13,400 bases of DNA from Christensenella sp. UBA1224 (GTDB taxonomy: Bacteria > Bacillota > Clostridia > Christensenellales > Aristaeellaceae): positions 12,632 to 26,031 of the forward strand of contig DBXA01000105.1 of NCBI GenBank assembly GCA_002309235.1, given 5' to 3'. A model generated the notes under the pieces. That model was not told where the DNA came from. It searched no databases and saw only the letters and a list, made by a program, of their open reading frames with translations. Both the position numbers and the translations under genes were made by a program. Positions 12,852 to 13,400 of the stretch are shown here, piece by piece (within the stretch, counting starts at the first letter, position 1; every line of letters starts with the position of its first letter).

Positions 12852-13400
12852 ATGGACGGAAAAAAGACCCCGCTGTACGATGTACACGTGGCATCCGGCG
12901 GGAAAATGGTGGAATTCGGCGGATACTGCCTGCCGGTCCAGTACGAAGCCGGCGTGATCAGCGAACACATGGCAGTCCGTACGGCCTGCGGCCTCTTCGA
13001 TGTCTCTCATATGGGAGAGATCCTCGTGGAAGGAGAGGGATCGATCGACTATCTCAACAGGCTTCTGACCAATGACTATACGGTCATGCGGCCGGGCCAG
13101 GCCCGTTACAGCCCCATGTGCCGGGAAGACGGCGGAACGGTGGACGACCTGATCGTCTACAAGATGCGGGACGACAGCTACTTCGTCGTCGTAAACGCAT
13201 CCAACAAGGACAAGGATTACGCCTGGATAAAGGAGCATGAATCCGGGTCTGTGCAGGTCACCGATGTTTCGGACATATATGCGCAGATCGCACTGCAGGG
13301 GCCGAAAGCGGAAGCCGTCCTCCGGCAGCTGACAGATCGTATCCCCGCAAAGTATTATACCGCCCTGTTCGACGGCACTGTCGGCGGGATCCCCTGTATA
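12852..13400 (+). CDS. gcvT: Glycine cleavage system T protein, aminomethyltransferase (3' end outside window)
   Basis: These are the first 183 codons of GcvT, which moves the methylene group from the aminomethyl-lipoyl H protein to tetrahydrofolate and releases ammonia during glycine breakdown. The frame is open to the last base. Family motifs are TPLYDVHVASGGKMVEFGGY (6-25) with PVQY (28-31), DVSHMGE (50-56), GTVDDL (95-100) with the catalytic-type Asp98, VVNASN (113-118) and ALQGPKA. Full-length proteins have about 365 residues, so half is missing. The start at 12852 has AGGAGGAG (12838-12845) six bases upstream. The gene follows the tandem glycine riboswitch and probably heads a gcv operon continuing beyond the window. 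Confidence 0.97.
   Translation, partial: MDGKKTPLYDVHVASGGKMVEFGGYCLPVQYEAGVISEHMAVRTACGLFDVSHMGEILVEGEGSIDYLNRLLTNDYTVMRPGQARYSPMCREDGGTVDDLIVYKMRDDSYFVVVNASNKDKDYAWIKEHESGSVQVTDVSDIYAQIALQGPKAEAVLRQLTDRIPAKYYTALFDGTVGGIPCI

Noticed and set aside
12620..13238. Open frames on both strands overlapping the riboswitch and gcvT (151 codons plus, 143 codons minus)
   Set aside because: They cross the glycine riboswitch or lie out of frame with gcvT, whose motifs and ribosome site are clear. Their translations match nothing recognisable.
1..13400. CRISPR arrays, transposons, tRNA or rRNA genes
   Set aside because: No regularly spaced repeats, transposase or integrase motifs, or tRNA/rRNA-like stretches were seen on either strand.

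Overview
The window looks like part of the chromosome of an anaerobic, gut-type Clostridia (Firmicutes). The signs are strong GGAGG-type ribosome binding sites, a tandem glycine riboswitch ahead of gcvT, a two-domain desulfoferrodoxin, a CUT1 sugar transporter of the LplB/YtcP type and a membrane-bound YesN-like AraC regulator. No rRNA, tRNA, CRISPR array, insertion sequence or phage gene was seen. The species cannot be named from this sequence.

Layout. 1-984 (+) is the 3' part of an MFS permease of the UMF1/Atg22 type. 1039-1413 (+) is desulfoferrodoxin (superoxide reductase), ending in a strong, probably bidirectional terminator. 8389 down to 1517 (-) is a five-gene cassette in one direction: LplB-like permease, YtcP-like permease, substrate-binding protein, membrane AraC-type regulator, cytoplasmic sulfatase. 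10190-8754 (-) is a lone secreted beta-propeller protein. 10473-10739 (+) is a possible small gene and 10788-11576 (+) a nucleoside phosphorylase-family enzyme. 12460-11684 (-) is a small P-loop kinase-like protein. 12547-13400 (+) is a sigma-A-type promoter, a tandem glycine riboswitch with its terminator, and the first 183 codons of gcvT.

How the genes work together. The central cassette reads as an import-and-desulfation module. A binding protein and two permeases would bring in a glycan fragment, with the ATPase supplied from elsewhere. The regulator has an extracytoplasmic sensor and a DNA-binding C-terminus and would control the locus. A sulfatase without a signal peptide would remove sulfate inside the cell. 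The substrate is inferred only as a sulfated sugar or oligosaccharide; heparan-, chondroitin- or mucin-derived material are candidates. No hydrolase or lyase is present. The transporter/regulator part is clearly more AT-rich than its flanks and than the sulfatase, which suggests a mosaic, partly transferred locus.

Most notable points: a binding protein with a signal peptide but no lipobox cysteine; a sulfatase with unusual active-site neighbours; inverted repeats sitting on three of the predicted promoters; a GCAA-capped hairpin after the binding-protein gene; and a well-formed glycine ON-switch with a recognisable leader-linker kink-turn.
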